A DNA stretch of 64,000 nucleotides, from contig SXOB01000090.1 of assembly GCA_005776945.1 (NCBI GenBank), positions 29,812 through 93,811 on the forward strand, read 5' to 3'. Positions 16,837-25,565 of the stretch are shown here, piece by piece (within the stretch, counting starts at the first letter, position 1; each line of letters begins with the position of its first letter). The DNA is from Pseudomonadota bacterium (GTDB lineage Bacteria; Myxococcota_A; UBA796; GCA-2862545). Below the pieces are notes generated by a model. That model was not told the DNA's origin. It saw only the letters and a program-made list of their open reading frames with translations, and searched no databases. A program made the position numbers and the translations under genes.

Positions 16837-17400
16837 ATGGACGACCGCACGCGACGCATCATCGAGGCCGCCCTGGCTTTGGCTGAGCGCGACGGCTTCG
16901 ACGCTGTGCGGCTGCGCGACGTCGCGCGCCTGGCGGAAGTCGCGCTCGGAACCGTTTACCGAAGGTTTCCGACGAAGGAGGACATCCTTGTCGGCGCCCT
17001 CGATCACCTGACCGCGACGTTGGATGGCCAGCTCGACGTCGTTTGCGGGCCGAACCCCGACCCTGTGGCGCGCCTGAGCACCGCCTTCGGCTGGATGACC
17101 GAGGCGCTCTTGCAGCGGCCGGCGCTCGCTCGCGCCCTCCTTCGCGCTGTCGCAAGCGGGGTCCCCGAGAATACCGGTCGCGTGGCCCGCTTCCACGGCC
17201 GTACCACGGCGGCCATCGTCACCTGGCTCGGCACCTGGCCGGGGTCCGCGGCCGAGCGCGGCCAAGTCGCGAGCCTCTTGCAGGACATCTGGTTTGCCCG
17301 CCTCGTCGGGTGGTCAGGGGGCCTGTCGACGGCCGAGGGCGTGACCGACGCGATGAACGGCGCGATCCTGTGGATGTTGCGGCCAAGGGAGAGAGTATGA
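16837..17400 (+). CDS. TetR/AcrR family transcriptional regulator
   Basis: A 187-residue regulator. The N-terminal helix-turn-helix (about residues 8-52) is typical: RIIEAALALAERDGFDAVRL, then RDVARLAEVALGTVYRRF and PTKEDIL. The C-terminal ligand domain is helical with a variable sequence, so the effector cannot be predicted. Its stop overlaps the next gene's start (ATGA), so regulator and esterase are coupled. It is divergent from cassette 2, with 120 bases between starts holding a promoter and a palindrome. Control of its own operon, and possibly of cassette 2, is a reasonable inference. Confidence 0.93.
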   Translation: MDDRTRRIIEAALALAERDGFDAVRLRDVARLAEVALGTVYRRFPTKEDILVGALDHLTATLDGQLDVVCGPNPDPVARLSTAFGWMTEALLQRPALARALLRAVASGVPENTGRVARFHGRTTAAIVTWLGTWPGSAAERGQVASLLQDIWFARLVGWSGGLSTAEGVTDAMNGAILWMLRPRERV

Positions 17401-18134
17401 CAGGCGTCCACGAGCGGATCCCGAGCCCGGAGTTGGGCCGCGACGTCCATGTCTGGCGCTACGGCCACTTCGGTCCCGCTTTGCTCGTGTTCCCCAGTGC
17501 GGCCGGTTTTGCCCACGAATGGCAACAGCAAGGGATGATCGACGTCCTTTCCCCATGGATCGAGCAGGGACGCCTCAAGGTCTGGTGCCCGGAGTCCAAC
17601 GTCGCAGAGGCCTGGACCCGCAAGGACGAACCGCCAGACGTCCGTCTCGCCAAACACGCAGCCTATGAACGGTTCATCGTCCAAAACCTCGTCCCGCGCA
17701 TCCGTCAGGACCTGCGCGACCCGAAGGCGCGCGTGATGACCGCGGGGTGCTCGCTTGGCGCCACATACGCCGCCAACCTCGCTCTCAAGCACCCCGACAT
17801 CGCGAATTGGGCGTTGTGCATGTCGGGCCGCTATGACATCACCCATTTCGTCGAAGGCCACCGCAGCCTGGACGTGTACTTCAACTGCCCGCTCGCGTAC
17901 GTGTCCCAACTCGAAGGGGCGGCGCTCGAACGCGTGCGTTCACAGACCCAGCTTCACCTCGTCTGCGGTCGTGGGAAATACGAGGAAGGGTGCATCGAGG
18001 AGACCTTGGCGCTTGGGGCCCTGTTCCAGGAACGCGGGATCCCGCATGTCCTCGACATTTGGGGCTACGACGTCGCTCACGATTGGACCTGGTGGCGGCG
18101 ACAACTCGCCCACCACATCAGCGCCCGCATCTGA
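17397..18134 (+). CDS. Esterase D-like alpha/beta hydrolase
   Basis: A 245-residue cytoplasmic alpha/beta hydrolase of the putative-esterase group. The ATG at 17397 overlaps the tetR stop by four bases; the longer upstream frame is a tetR shadow. The nucleophile elbow is GCSLGA (about residues 120-125), a variant of G-x-S-x-G; an Asp in ICSGR...YD-like MSGRYDITHF and a C-terminal His in YDVAHDWTWW complete a plausible triad. No signal peptide. Coupling to a TetR regulator suggests detoxification or turnover of the regulator's ligand, which is inference. Confidence 0.82.
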   Translation: MTGVHERIPSPELGRDVHVWRYGHFGPALLVFPSAAGFAHEWQQQGMIDVLSPWIEQGRLKVWCPESNVAEAWTRKDEPPDVRLAKHAAYERFIVQNLVPRIRQDLRDPKARVMTAGCSLGATYAANLALKHPDIANWALCMSGRYDITHFVEGHRSLDVYFNCPLAYVSQLEGAALERVRSQTQLHLVCGRGKYEEGCIEETLALGALFQERGIPHVLDIWGYDVAHDWTWWRRQLAHHISARI

Positions 18135-18163
18135 CGGGTCCGCCGCTGCGTTAGGGCCGCGGC

Positions 18164-20647
18164 ATGGGGCCTTCCGCGCTGTTGGCGGTACTGGGATGTG
18201 GGGGTCCGGATCCCACGGTCTCACCCCCTGACCTCTCCGTTACCGACACGTCCGCAGACCGCGACCTCCTGACGTGGCACCGCACCGTCCGCCCCCTCGT
18301 GGCCTACCGATGCGTTGGCTGCCACGGACCAGGTGGGAGCCAGGCCGACCGCCCCTACGACCGCTACACCGACGTCGTCGCCGACCTGCCTGCGTTTGCC
18401 GACGCATTCGCCAGCTCCACGATGCCCCCGTTTCTTGCGGCGGACACACCCGCGTGCGCGATGCCGGCCGCCCCGCGCCGCGAAGACGGGCTCACTGAAT
18501 CTGAGATCGCCACCGTTGCGGACTGGATCGCCGCAGGCACGCCCGAAGGCACCACCGACCACGCCGGAATCCTGCTTCCGCCCTGGACCGAGACGCCGCC
18601 AGCGTGGACACGGACCCTCGACGAGACGCCGTCAGAAGTGGAGCCCGGCGTGTCTCGCTGCTTCGCCTACGACCCCGGAATCGCGGACACCGTGTGGATC
18701 GACGCCGCGGCGGTCGCGCCAACCGACCCTCTCGCCGTGACGCGCATCGTCGCCTGGCTCGACGAGTTGGGCGCTCCAAAGACGCCCAACGACGATGGCT
18801 GGTATGAGTGCGACGGCCCTCAGCGCGGCATGCCGTTGGTCAGTTGGCACGCGGGCTCCAGCATCCTGCTGGCCGACCTTGGAACCGCCTACGCGCTCAC
18901 CGACAAGGCCGAAGTCGTCGTCCAGGTCCACCACCGGGTCCTCGACGACGACGTGCATTTGGACGCCCCCATCCTCCAGCTTCGCTGGCGAACGACGCCG
19001 CCGGCCGTCGAACTCGAGTCCGGGGTCACGGGGACAGACGCCGGAGACCTCGTCTCAGACGCCGGCTCAGACGGCCTGTCGACCTTCCTGATCCCGGGTG
19101 GTGCGACGGACCACGAAGAGCGCCTCACGGGTTTGAGTCCCTGGCCGGGCGACGTCGCCATCGTCCGCATCGAGCCGCGGATGGGGGCCGCTGGACGCAG
19201 CCTGGAGCTTTGCGTCACGCGGCGCAGTCCGGTCGACGGGGAGGCCCCCGAATCGTGCCTCTTCGCGGTGCCCGATTGGTCGGTGGCATCCGCCCGGGCG
19301 TACACGTGGCCATTCGCGCCGGGGCTGGCGCCAGTCCTCCACGAAGGCGACGAGATTTCGTTGCGTTGCACCTACGATGCGTCCGACGCCAACGAGGATT
19401 TCGTCGCGATGTTGGCTCAAGAGGGGTTGGCGCCGCCTGTCGACCTTCTCGCCGGCGACCACCTCCCGGCCGAGAGCTGCAGCGTCACGTGGTCCGTCGC
19501 CACCGTGACCACAGTCGATGGCTGGCCCCATGCGCCTCCCATCATCACCGAAGCCGAACCCGAAGTGGCGCCTTCTGTCGTCATCTCCGAGGTGCTTGAC
19601 CACCGGGAGGTGGGCACCGTGAAGATGGTCGAACTCACCAACACCTCGGCCGGCCCCGTCCAACTCGCGACCTTCGAGTTGTGGCGGTACCCCAACGGAG
19701 CCGCGTTGCCCGAGGTGTGCTCTCCACAGCCGTTCGTCCTTGGCGCCGGCAAGAGCGCACGGGTCGCCGCGCTTGGCTCCAGCCACGATTTCGAGGCGAT
19801 CATGGGCGAGTTGCCAGAGCTGGAGTGCAGCGCCGTCGCCAGTGACGGCAACGATGCGATCGTCCTCGCCTGGAATGGGCAGGTGGTCGACACCTTTGGC
19901 GTCCCCGGCGAAGACGGGGCCGGCACGACCTGGGACCACCACGACGCCGTTGCGCATCGCCGCCTCTCCGAGGCCGCCGACGCCGTCTGGAACCCGTCTC
20001 ACTGGCAGATCGTGCCAGGCTCGGCGACCTCGACACCCGGCGAATGGAGCGTGGACGACGCCACTGCGGTCCCCATCGACACGATCGTCGCCATCCAGTC
20101 CGGCCTGGCACCTACGTCGTCCTGGGTGGTCCTGTCCGACGTCGTCATCACCGGCATCGCAGAGGACGGTCTCTACGTGACGTCCCTTCCGCCACAATCT
20201 CAGGCTGGGCTCTTCCTGTGGACGGGCGGCAGTTGGGGCCATGACACTTCGGCCTTTTCGCTCGGCGAGATCGTCTCGGCCGTTGGCATTTCCGAGGAGT
20301 GGAGCGGCCAGACCGAGATCGACGTGATCCTCGCGCTTGGCGGATCGCTCACCTCCCTCGGGGGCACCACAACGGTGGAGCCCATCGACGTGTTGCTCGA
20401 CGACCTGCTCCTCGACCCCGAGCCCTGGGAGGGCGTCTGGGTGCGCACTCAGGGCGTTCGTATGGACGTCGGACCCTCCATCGTGACAGCCGACGGCGCC
20501 GGTTTGCGCCTGGGGGCCGATCTCGCTCCCTTGCCCGACCTCGAACCGGGAACCCCGCTCGACCAGATCGACGGGATCCTCGCCGAAGACCTCGACGGTT
20601 ACCTGCTCCTGCCTCCCCAACCCGGGTCCGTCGTCGTCGCCGAGTAG
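18164..20647 (+). CDS. Cytochrome / degenerate PHM-like / lamin-tail lipoprotein (gene D paralogue)
   Basis: An 827-residue predicted lipoprotein (lipobox AVLGC, Cys12). Domains in order: a cytochrome-c-like domain with CVGCH (50-54) and STMPPF downstream; a region with the layout of bacterial copper type II ascorbate-dependent (PHM-like) monooxygenases, about residues 145-440; a lamin-tail-type beta domain (from about 463, VVISEVLDHREVG); and a C-terminal OB-like domain. Compared with the intact paralogue at 37063, the paired HH is replaced by TRIVAWLDE, the HMH motif by RIEPRMG, and the DEM Met by AESC; only QVHHRVLD remains. Copper catalysis therefore seems lost, so the region may be structural. 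Confidence 0.78.
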   Translation: MGPSALLAVLGCGGPDPTVSPPDLSVTDTSADRDLLTWHRTVRPLVAYRCVGCHGPGGSQADRPYDRYTDVVADLPAFADAFASSTMPPFLAADTPACAMPAAPRREDGLTESEIATVADWIAAGTPEGTTDHAGILLPPWTETPPAWTRTLDETPSEVEPGVSRCFAYDPGIADTVWIDAAAVAPTDPLAVTRIVAWLDELGAPKTPNDDGWYECDGPQRGMPLVSWHAGSSILLADLGTAYALTDKAEVVVQVHHRVLDDDVHLDAPILQLRWRTTPPAVELESGVTGTDAGDLVSDAGSDGLSTFLIPGGATDHEERLTGLSPWPGDVAIVRIEPRMGAAGRSLELCVTRRSPVDGEAPESCLFAVPDWSVASARAYTWPFAPGLAPVLHEGDEISLRCTYDASDANEDFVAMLAQEGLAPPVDLLAGDHLPAESCSVTWSVATVTTVDGWPHAPPIITEAEPEVAPSVVISEVLDHREVGTVKMVELTNTSAGPVQLATFELWRYPNGAALPEVCSPQPFVLGAGKSARVAALGSSHDFEAIMGELPELECSAVASDGNDAIVLAWNGQVVDTFGVPGEDGAGTTWDHHDAVAHRRLSEAADAVWNPSHWQIVPGSATSTPGEWSVDDATAVPIDTIVAIQSGLAPTSSWVVLSDVVITGIAEDGLYVTSLPPQSQAGLFLWTGGSWGHDTSAFSLGEIVSAVGISEEWSGQTEIDVILALGGSLTSLGGTTTVEPIDVLLDDLLLDPEPWEGVWVRTQGVRMDVGPSIVTADGAGLRLGADLAPLPDLEPGTPLDQIDGILAEDLDGYLLLPPQPGSVVVAE

Positions 20648-20699
20648 GGCGAACATGGATTTTTTGCATCTTGGCGCTGCCATTCGCGACGCCTTGCGC

Positions 20700-20705
20700 T
20701 ACAAT
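20700..20705 (+). promoter_or_regulatory. -10 element TACAAT before response regulator
   Basis: TACAAT differs from the -10 consensus at one position and is preceded by TGCGC. No good -35 lies 16-18 bases upstream. A start near 20712 would give a leader of about 100 bases containing a strong hairpin. Confidence 0.35.
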
Positions 20706-20731
20706 CCCCGTGGATGGGGGGGGACCCATTC

Positions 20732-20765
20732 ACCCCGGGGCCGCGGCAGAGTCGCGCCCCGGGGT
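20732..20765 (+). promoter_or_regulatory. Strong hairpin in response-regulator leader
   Basis: A perfect 10-bp inverted repeat, ACCCCGGGGC (20732-20741) and GCCCCGGGGT (20756-20765), surrounds a 14-base loop. It lies between the end of the D-like gene and the regulator start at 20811. No T-run follows, so it is not a standard intrinsic terminator. It may be an attenuator, an mRNA-stabilising leader or a processing site. Confidence 0.5.
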
Positions 20766-20810
20766 CACCCCTCCCCCCGCCATGCGATAGCACCGGCACC
20801 CGGAGGTCAG

Positions 20811-21224
20811 GTGGACGCCCAACGCCCGCGCAGTGCGCGCCGGCGCATCCTATTGGTCGAAGACGACCCCGACATCGCTCAGCTCCTTCGGGTTGCGCTG
20901 GCCAGGGTGTTGCCCGATGTCGAAACACACCACGTCGACAACGGCCGCGACGCGTTCGAAGCGGCCACGACGGGCGACCCGTTCGACCTCGCCATCTGCG
21001 ACATCATGTTGCCAGGCCTGGATGGTGCGCGCCTGCTCCGCCTTTGGGCCGCCAACCCCGCCAGCACGCACCTGCCCGTGGTCATCCTGTCCGGCGTCGA
21101 CCCGGACCGCCTCCACGATATCAAGGCGCTTCCCAACGTCATCGGGCACCACCAGAAGCCCGTTGAACTCCTGCCGTTTGCCCGTCACGTCAAGAAGGTG
21201 CTGGCGGACATCGGCGGCGGATAG
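20811..21224 (+). CDS. Single-domain response regulator
   Basis: A 137-residue receiver-only protein. The GTG at 20811 is selected because GGAGG sits four bases upstream; the longer upstream frame is Arg/Pro/Gly-rich and crosses the leader hairpin. The CheY-like fold is complete: acidic pair in RILLVEDDPD, phospho-acceptor Asp in AICDIMLPGLDG, Ser in VVILSGVDP and the invariant Lys in HHQKPVEL. It has no output domain, so it acts by protein contact, and no kinase gene is nearby. Cytoplasmic. Confidence 0.9.
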   Translation: MDAQRPRSARRRILLVEDDPDIAQLLRVALARVLPDVETHHVDNGRDAFEAATTGDPFDLAICDIMLPGLDGARLLRLWAANPASTHLPVVILSGVDPDRLHDIKALPNVIGHHQKPVELLPFARHVKKVLADIGGG

Positions 21225-21242
21225 AGAACTCTGGGAGGACCG

Positions 21243-21932
21243 ATGATGGTTGCGCTGTGGATGGGTTGCCGTGGCTTCCTGGCCACCACGGGCACCGAGG
21301 ACGGTCCGAACCCGGATCCAACGACCGACGTCGCGGGTGTTCCAGTCTGGCACCGCGATTTCGCGCCTTTGGACGGCATTCGACGCTGGAACTACGCCGC
21401 TGTGGACGGTGCCGTCCCTTACCTCCTCATCGGGTCCAACAGGGCCACCGACACCATTCCAGCCGACGGCGTCTACACGCTGGACTTCGACACCGACTGC
21501 ATCGACGACACCGTGATTTGCGTCGGCAGCGAGCGGATACGCTCCTACGACATCTCCAACACCGAAGAGGGCGGCCTGCTGGTCCATCACTGGCAGGCCG
21601 GGTCGTTCAGCGAGACCTACGACCCGCCATTGCAATTGGCTGCCCCGAACATGGCCGTAGGCGACGAGATCCTGGAGATCGTCAACGGCGACACGTGGAC
21701 CACCAGCTTGGTGGCCACGATGGACTGCGGCGAAGTGAGCTCCCTCGGCGGCGGCATCACCTGTGTACATTTGCGGGCGGAGAACTCCAGCGGCGGCGGC
21801 CTCGCGATGGCGGGCGAATGGTACTTTGCCGAGGGCGTCGGCCTCGCGCGCCACGATCTCGACTATGAAACCGGCACCGTGTGGGAACTCGACACGAGCA
21901 TCTGCCTCGCAGGTTGTGACGGCGTGTGGTAG
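21243..21932 (+). CDS. Hypothetical lipoprotein
   Basis: A 229-residue predicted lipoprotein. ATG at 21243 is spaced four bases after GGAGG; a very short signal ends LWMGC (Cys9). The mature part has a Thr/Pro-rich spacer and then an acidic beta-rich domain with paired Cys (DCIDDTVIC, CGEVSSLGGGITC, CLAGC). The segment GVGLARHDLDYETGTVWEL looks like the closing strands of a beta-sandwich. No family recognised. It follows the response regulator by 18 bases. Confidence 0.7.
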   Translation: MMVALWMGCRGFLATTGTEDGPNPDPTTDVAGVPVWHRDFAPLDGIRRWNYAAVDGAVPYLLIGSNRATDTIPADGVYTLDFDTDCIDDTVICVGSERIRSYDISNTEEGGLLVHHWQAGSFSETYDPPLQLAAPNMAVGDEILEIVNGDTWTTSLVATMDCGEVSSLGGGITCVHLRAENSSGGGLAMAGEWYFAEGVGLARHDLDYETGTVWELDTSICLAGCDGVW

Positions 21933-22172
21933 CGCCCATACTGCAGGTCGCGCCCATGCCGTCCAAGCCAAGGATCTCACGGTGACTGTCCCCAAGGGGG
22001 CAACGGAGGAAGCCGTCGTCAAGGACCTTGGCGACGCCCACGCCTTTCCGGGCATGGCCAGCGACGACGAAGAAGCCTAGCGATTCCGCGGCGCGCGCCT
22101 CGTCCTGGATTTCTTGCGAGATCCGGACCGTTACCTTGGCATCACCCCCTTCGACGTCCGGCCTTGGGCCCC
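21933..22172. other. 240-base intergenic region, possible decayed small ORF
   Basis: No convincing gene. On the plus strand a frame ending at 22080 closes with VPKGATEEAVVKDLGDAHAF and an acidic tail, but it lacks a credible start. On the minus strand a frame reads AKVTVRISQEIQDEARAA, reminiscent of ribbon-helix-helix antitoxins, also without a start. Either could be a remnant; I cannot decide. Confidence 0.25.
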
Positions 22173-23537
22173 ATGATTCCCTTACTCTTTGTGGTGGCGG
22201 CGTGTCGGGAGACCCACGACATGCCGGCTGCAGACACGGCCATCGACCTGCCAATGGGGGAGACCGTCCCCGTTTGGGAGGGGCCGCTGCCCTGTGACGC
22301 CTACCCCGAAGGCCGCGCGCCCAATCCGCGCGAAAGCGTCACCTTCGCAGGTGTCCCCGCCTTGGAACTCCACGACGACATGCCCGGCATCATCGGGGCC
22401 CGGTATGCGGGGCGTTATGGCGACATCAACGCCGTCATCCCCGACATGGACGGCGACGGCATCGACGAGGTCGCGTCCCACGACATCGGCATGGACGACT
22501 TGCCCTTCCTGCTCATGGTCCACACCGGCGCCCAGCTCGCCGGGCAGGCGTCCTCCCTCGACGGGTCCATCACCTGGGAGGCGCCTTTCGGGACCGCTGC
22601 CTCGGGCGCCGCTGATGTCTTCATGGACGGCAAGATCGACCTCCTGATCGACAACGGCGGATTCTACGACATCGTCCTCGGGCGCGGCCTCGTCGAGGGC
22701 CCGAACGTCGAGCCGGACATCGCAATGGCGGGTGGAGATTTGGACCACGACCGCTTCGGCATCGGCAACGTGTTCGGCGAAGGGTCGTTGGTCTTCGTCG
22801 AATACAACCAATTCACGGACCTCAATCCCGCCGACATCCCCCCGCCGGGGGAGCAATTGGCGACGATCTACGCCGAAGGTCCCCCAGGCACCGCCGAGGT
22901 CTACGACGTCACCGGAGATGGCATCGACGATGTCGCACTGACAGCCCAGTTCTTCGCCGGTCCCTTCCCCAGGGACACCGTGTTCTACATGCTCGACTAC
23001 ACCTTTGCCACCTGGACCGCGATCTCGCCATGGGGCTACCCAATCGGCACGTCATCCGGCGGCGACACTTCCGGTGACGGCTTCGACGACCTCATCACCG
23101 GACGAGCAGGAAGTGTGCAAACCAAACCGGCCCACATCTGGATGCTCACAGACCCGGGCACCGGCGCACACACCTTCGACGAAGCCCAGACCACCTTTGT
23201 CATCGACACCCCAGACGCCCTCACGGTCGAGATGGATGGCCGAATCCTCGGGGACATGGACGGCGACGGTTTCGACGAGCTCACGGTTCGAACCAGCGAA
23301 TACTACGGCCGCCCGGAATCCCTCAACTTCTTCTTCGGGCCCGCCTGCGGTGTCCTCGACGTCGACGTCGACGCCGACCTCGCCCTCGTCGACACGTCCG
23401 ACGTCTTCACCCAGATCGAGCCCGGCGACTTCGATCACGACGATCTCGCCGACCTCCTCATCGGCCGCGGCATCGAGACTACCGAATACGCAGCGGCCGC
23501 GGGGAGAACCTACATCCTCTACGGTGCCGACCTTTGA
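22173..23537 (+). CDS. FG-GAP (integrin-alpha-like) lipoprotein 1
   Basis: A 454-residue predicted lipoprotein; ATG at 22173 gives MIPLLFVVAAC (Cys11). The mature part carries repeated Asp-rich calcium-binding loops of FG-GAP/integrin-alpha type: DMDGDGIDEV, DVTGDGIDDV, DTSGDGFDDL, DMDGDGFDEL and DFDHDDLADL, spaced 40-90 residues, as in a beta-propeller. It ends with AGRTYILYGADL. The next gene encodes a diverged tandem copy starting within this stop codon (TGATG), so both are co-translated. Likely a surface calcium-stabilised propeller; ligand unknown. Confidence 0.83.
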   Translation: MIPLLFVVAACRETHDMPAADTAIDLPMGETVPVWEGPLPCDAYPEGRAPNPRESVTFAGVPALELHDDMPGIIGARYAGRYGDINAVIPDMDGDGIDEVASHDIGMDDLPFLLMVHTGAQLAGQASSLDGSITWEAPFGTAASGAADVFMDGKIDLLIDNGGFYDIVLGRGLVEGPNVEPDIAMAGGDLDHDRFGIGNVFGEGSLVFVEYNQFTDLNPADIPPPGEQLATIYAEGPPGTAEVYDVTGDGIDDVALTAQFFAGPFPRDTVFYMLDYTFATWTAISPWGYPIGTSSGGDTSGDGFDDLITGRAGSVQTKPAHIWMLTDPGTGAHTFDEAQTTFVIDTPDALTVEMDGRILGDMDGDGFDELTVRTSEYYGRPESLNFFFGPACGVLDVDVDADLALVDTSDVFTQIEPGDFDHDDLADLLIGRGIETTEYAAAAGRTYILYGADL

Positions 23538-24955
23538 TGAACATCCCCCGACATCCAGGGCGCAGAACCTTGCTGCTGGGACCCCCGCTGCCCGTCTTCT
23601 GGTCGGGTGTCTCGTGTTTTCGCCCGCCGGAACGCACGAACGAAACAGGGGGCGATGGGCCGTCCATTGCTGAATGCGACGCACACGGTGACGGCGCCGC
23701 GCCAGATCCTCCCCTCACGCACGGCTATTTGCCCGCCATTTATTTGGATGCACATTGGCCCGGGATTCAGGGAGATCGCGTCGGCGGGCGCTACGGGACC
23801 AGCCTGACCGTGGTTCCCGACATCGACGGAGACGGCCTGGACGAGGTGGCCGCGGCCGAATGGGGGTCCGGATTCACCGAACACCAGCTGCATTTCCATA
23901 CCGGCGCGCAACTCGTGGAGCGCGCTGCCAGCTCGGCCTCCCTGGCCAGCTTCGAAAGCTCGGACCCACCCCTCGCGGCCATGGACATCGACTTCGATGG
24001 CAGCCCGGAACTGCTCACGAGCGGCCGGGCCTTTCATTTCTTGGCAGGCCCCACGCCGACGGGGCCCCCGGTCGACGGATTGTCGGGGTGGTCCGATGAC
24101 ACCCAATTCGGTCTTGGCAACATCTGGGGAGGAGGCACCGTGACCCTCGTCACGCCCGACCTGGCGCTCGCCCTGTACGACCTGACGGCCTTCGCGGACC
24201 AGGGATGGAACGTTCAACCGCCCAAGACCCTCGGGCACGGCATCGATCTGGGGGTCACCGCCGTGACCGCCTACGACTTCACCAGCGATGGCGTGGACGA
24301 CGTAGCGCGCTGGGGAATCCTGACGACTCAACTGGAACCCAACGGGCCCTTCGAAGGCCTCAGGATGTTTGAGAGTCCCCTACCGAGAGAGGACTTCCAC
24401 CTCGATGATTTCCGCCGCGCGGCGTGGACGACGTCCATCGAGGGCGCCACCGCGCTTGGCCTCTCCTCCGCCGGCGACACCACGGGCGACGGAACAAACG
24501 ACCTGCTCGTCCACTCGTTCCGTCCACCTCCCGGCGACGCACGCTACAACAGCGTCACGCGGCTCCTGACCGACCCCGCGACGGGCGAGCACAGCCTCGC
24601 CGATGCCCAGGGGATTTTCCGGGCCATCCACCACGAACCGGGGGAGGCGCACTACAGGACAAGGATCGTCGGCGATCTCTCCAACGACGGCTTCGCGGAC
24701 ATGGTCTTGCACGACGAAGCCGGCCTGGCCGGGAGCGTCGCCACCTACATCTATTTCGGTCCGGCTTGCGGCATCCTCGACCTCGCCGAATCCGCGGACC
24801 TCGTCCTTCCCCAAACCGAGGGGATCTGCGACTTCGACTCTGGCCACTTCGACGCCGACGATTCCCGCGACCTCGTCCTCTCGTACTGCCTCAAAGACTG
24901 GGCGCTGGCGCCCAACGCAGGGCGCAACTACGTCATGTTCGGGGCGGATCTGTAG
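23537..24955 (+). CDS. FG-GAP (integrin-alpha-like) protein 2
   Basis: A 472-residue tandem paralogue of the preceding gene, starting at an ATG that shares one base with its stop. Loops DIDGDGLDEV, DIDFDGSPEL, DFTSDGVDDV, DTTGDGTNDL, DLSNDGFADM and HFDADDSRDL mark propeller blades, and the C-terminus (AGRNYVMFGADL) mirrors that of copy 1. The N-terminus has a basic start and a hydrophobic run ending SGVSC, possibly a lipobox but with a Pro-containing core, so anchoring is uncertain. Its 3' end overlaps the convergent gene at 24933 by 23 bases. Confidence 0.8.
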   Translation: MNIPRHPGRRTLLLGPPLPVFWSGVSCFRPPERTNETGGDGPSIAECDAHGDGAAPDPPLTHGYLPAIYLDAHWPGIQGDRVGGRYGTSLTVVPDIDGDGLDEVAAAEWGSGFTEHQLHFHTGAQLVERAASSASLASFESSDPPLAAMDIDFDGSPELLTSGRAFHFLAGPTPTGPPVDGLSGWSDDTQFGLGNIWGGGTVTLVTPDLALALYDLTAFADQGWNVQPPKTLGHGIDLGVTAVTAYDFTSDGVDDVARWGILTTQLEPNGPFEGLRMFESPLPREDFHLDDFRRAAWTTSIEGATALGLSSAGDTTGDGTNDLLVHSFRPPPGDARYNSVTRLLTDPATGEHSLADAQGIFRAIHHEPGEAHYRTRIVGDLSNDGFADMVLHDEAGLAGSVATYIYFGPACGILDLAESADLVLPQTEGICDFDSGHFDADDSRDLVLSYCLKDWALAPNAGRNYVMFGADL

Positions 24956-25565
24956 GCCCCACCCACCCGGCCGCCAACATCGCCGCCGTCCATGGCTTCG
25001 ACCAAAGGCGGCGCACGGCGCCGTCGCGGTTGACGACCTCACGCGAAGCGGCCCGAATTTCCGCTCCAATGGCGATGACGTCCGCGCGCAGAAACGCACC
25101 GCGACGCGACGCCTCGTCCCGCCGCTTACCTGGGACGGACAAGTCCGCCGACGCCTGATCCAGTGCGGCCGCCAGCCCACCCACGTCCGTGACCTCGACC
25201 GGGCGACCCAACTCGGCCAACAGCGCCACCCCACGCCCGGCCGCCACCTCGAGTCGTTGCTGCGCGACCACCTGCGCCCTCAAACGGGCCGACGCGTCCC
25301 GCCGCTCGGACCCCAGCGCATCCAGCACCCCCCATCCCCCCATCAAGACCAGCCCGACGGCGCCAACGCCGATCAAGCGACCGAGCACGAGCGCTTCGAA
25401 CCGTCGCACCCACCTGCGCACGCCCGTCGGGTTCAGGTGTCGCCGCTGGGCCTCGTCCAAGGCCTCGTTACAGCGAGCCTCCTCCGCGGCCGCCTCGGAC
25501 GCGCCAAGGTCCCCGGCCAAGCTGGAACGCCACATATCGACGTGACCGCTCTCCGCAGACGTCAT
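24933..25565 (-). CDS. Hypothetical single-span membrane protein
   Basis: A 210-residue protein of no recognised family. The ATG at 25565 has GAGGGGG upstream. The N-terminal 55 residues are charged and helical (with one Cys and a VRRWVRRFEAL amphipathic stretch); one membrane helix follows at about residues 62-84 (GRLIGVGAVGLVLMGGWGVL). The rest is Ala/Arg-rich and probably helical in the periplasm. It resembles anti-sigma-factor topology but lacks a zinc-finger motif. It overlaps the convergent FG-GAP gene by 23 bases. A longer plus-strand frame over it is rejected because of its Arg/Pro-rich composition. Confidence 0.65.
   Translation of the reverse strand: MTSAESGHVDMWRSSLAGDLGASEAAAEEARCNEALDEAQRRHLNPTGVRRWVRRFEALVLGRLIGVGAVGLVLMGGWGVLDALGSERRDASARLRAQVVAQQRLEVAAGRGVALLAELGRPVEVTDVGGLAAALDQASADLSVPGKRRDEASRRGAFLRADVIAIGAEIRAASREVVNRDGAVRRLWSKPWTAAMLAAGWVGPTDPPRT

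Noticed and set aside
18164..20647. Annotating this gene as an active copper monooxygenase
   Set aside because: Three of four ligand motifs present in the paralogue at 37063 are missing here.
21757..22254. Minus-strand frame with a ribbon-helix-helix-like segment (VTVRISQEIQDEARAA)
   Set aside because: No start codon or ribosome site in a useful place, and it continues into the antisense of two lipoprotein genes.
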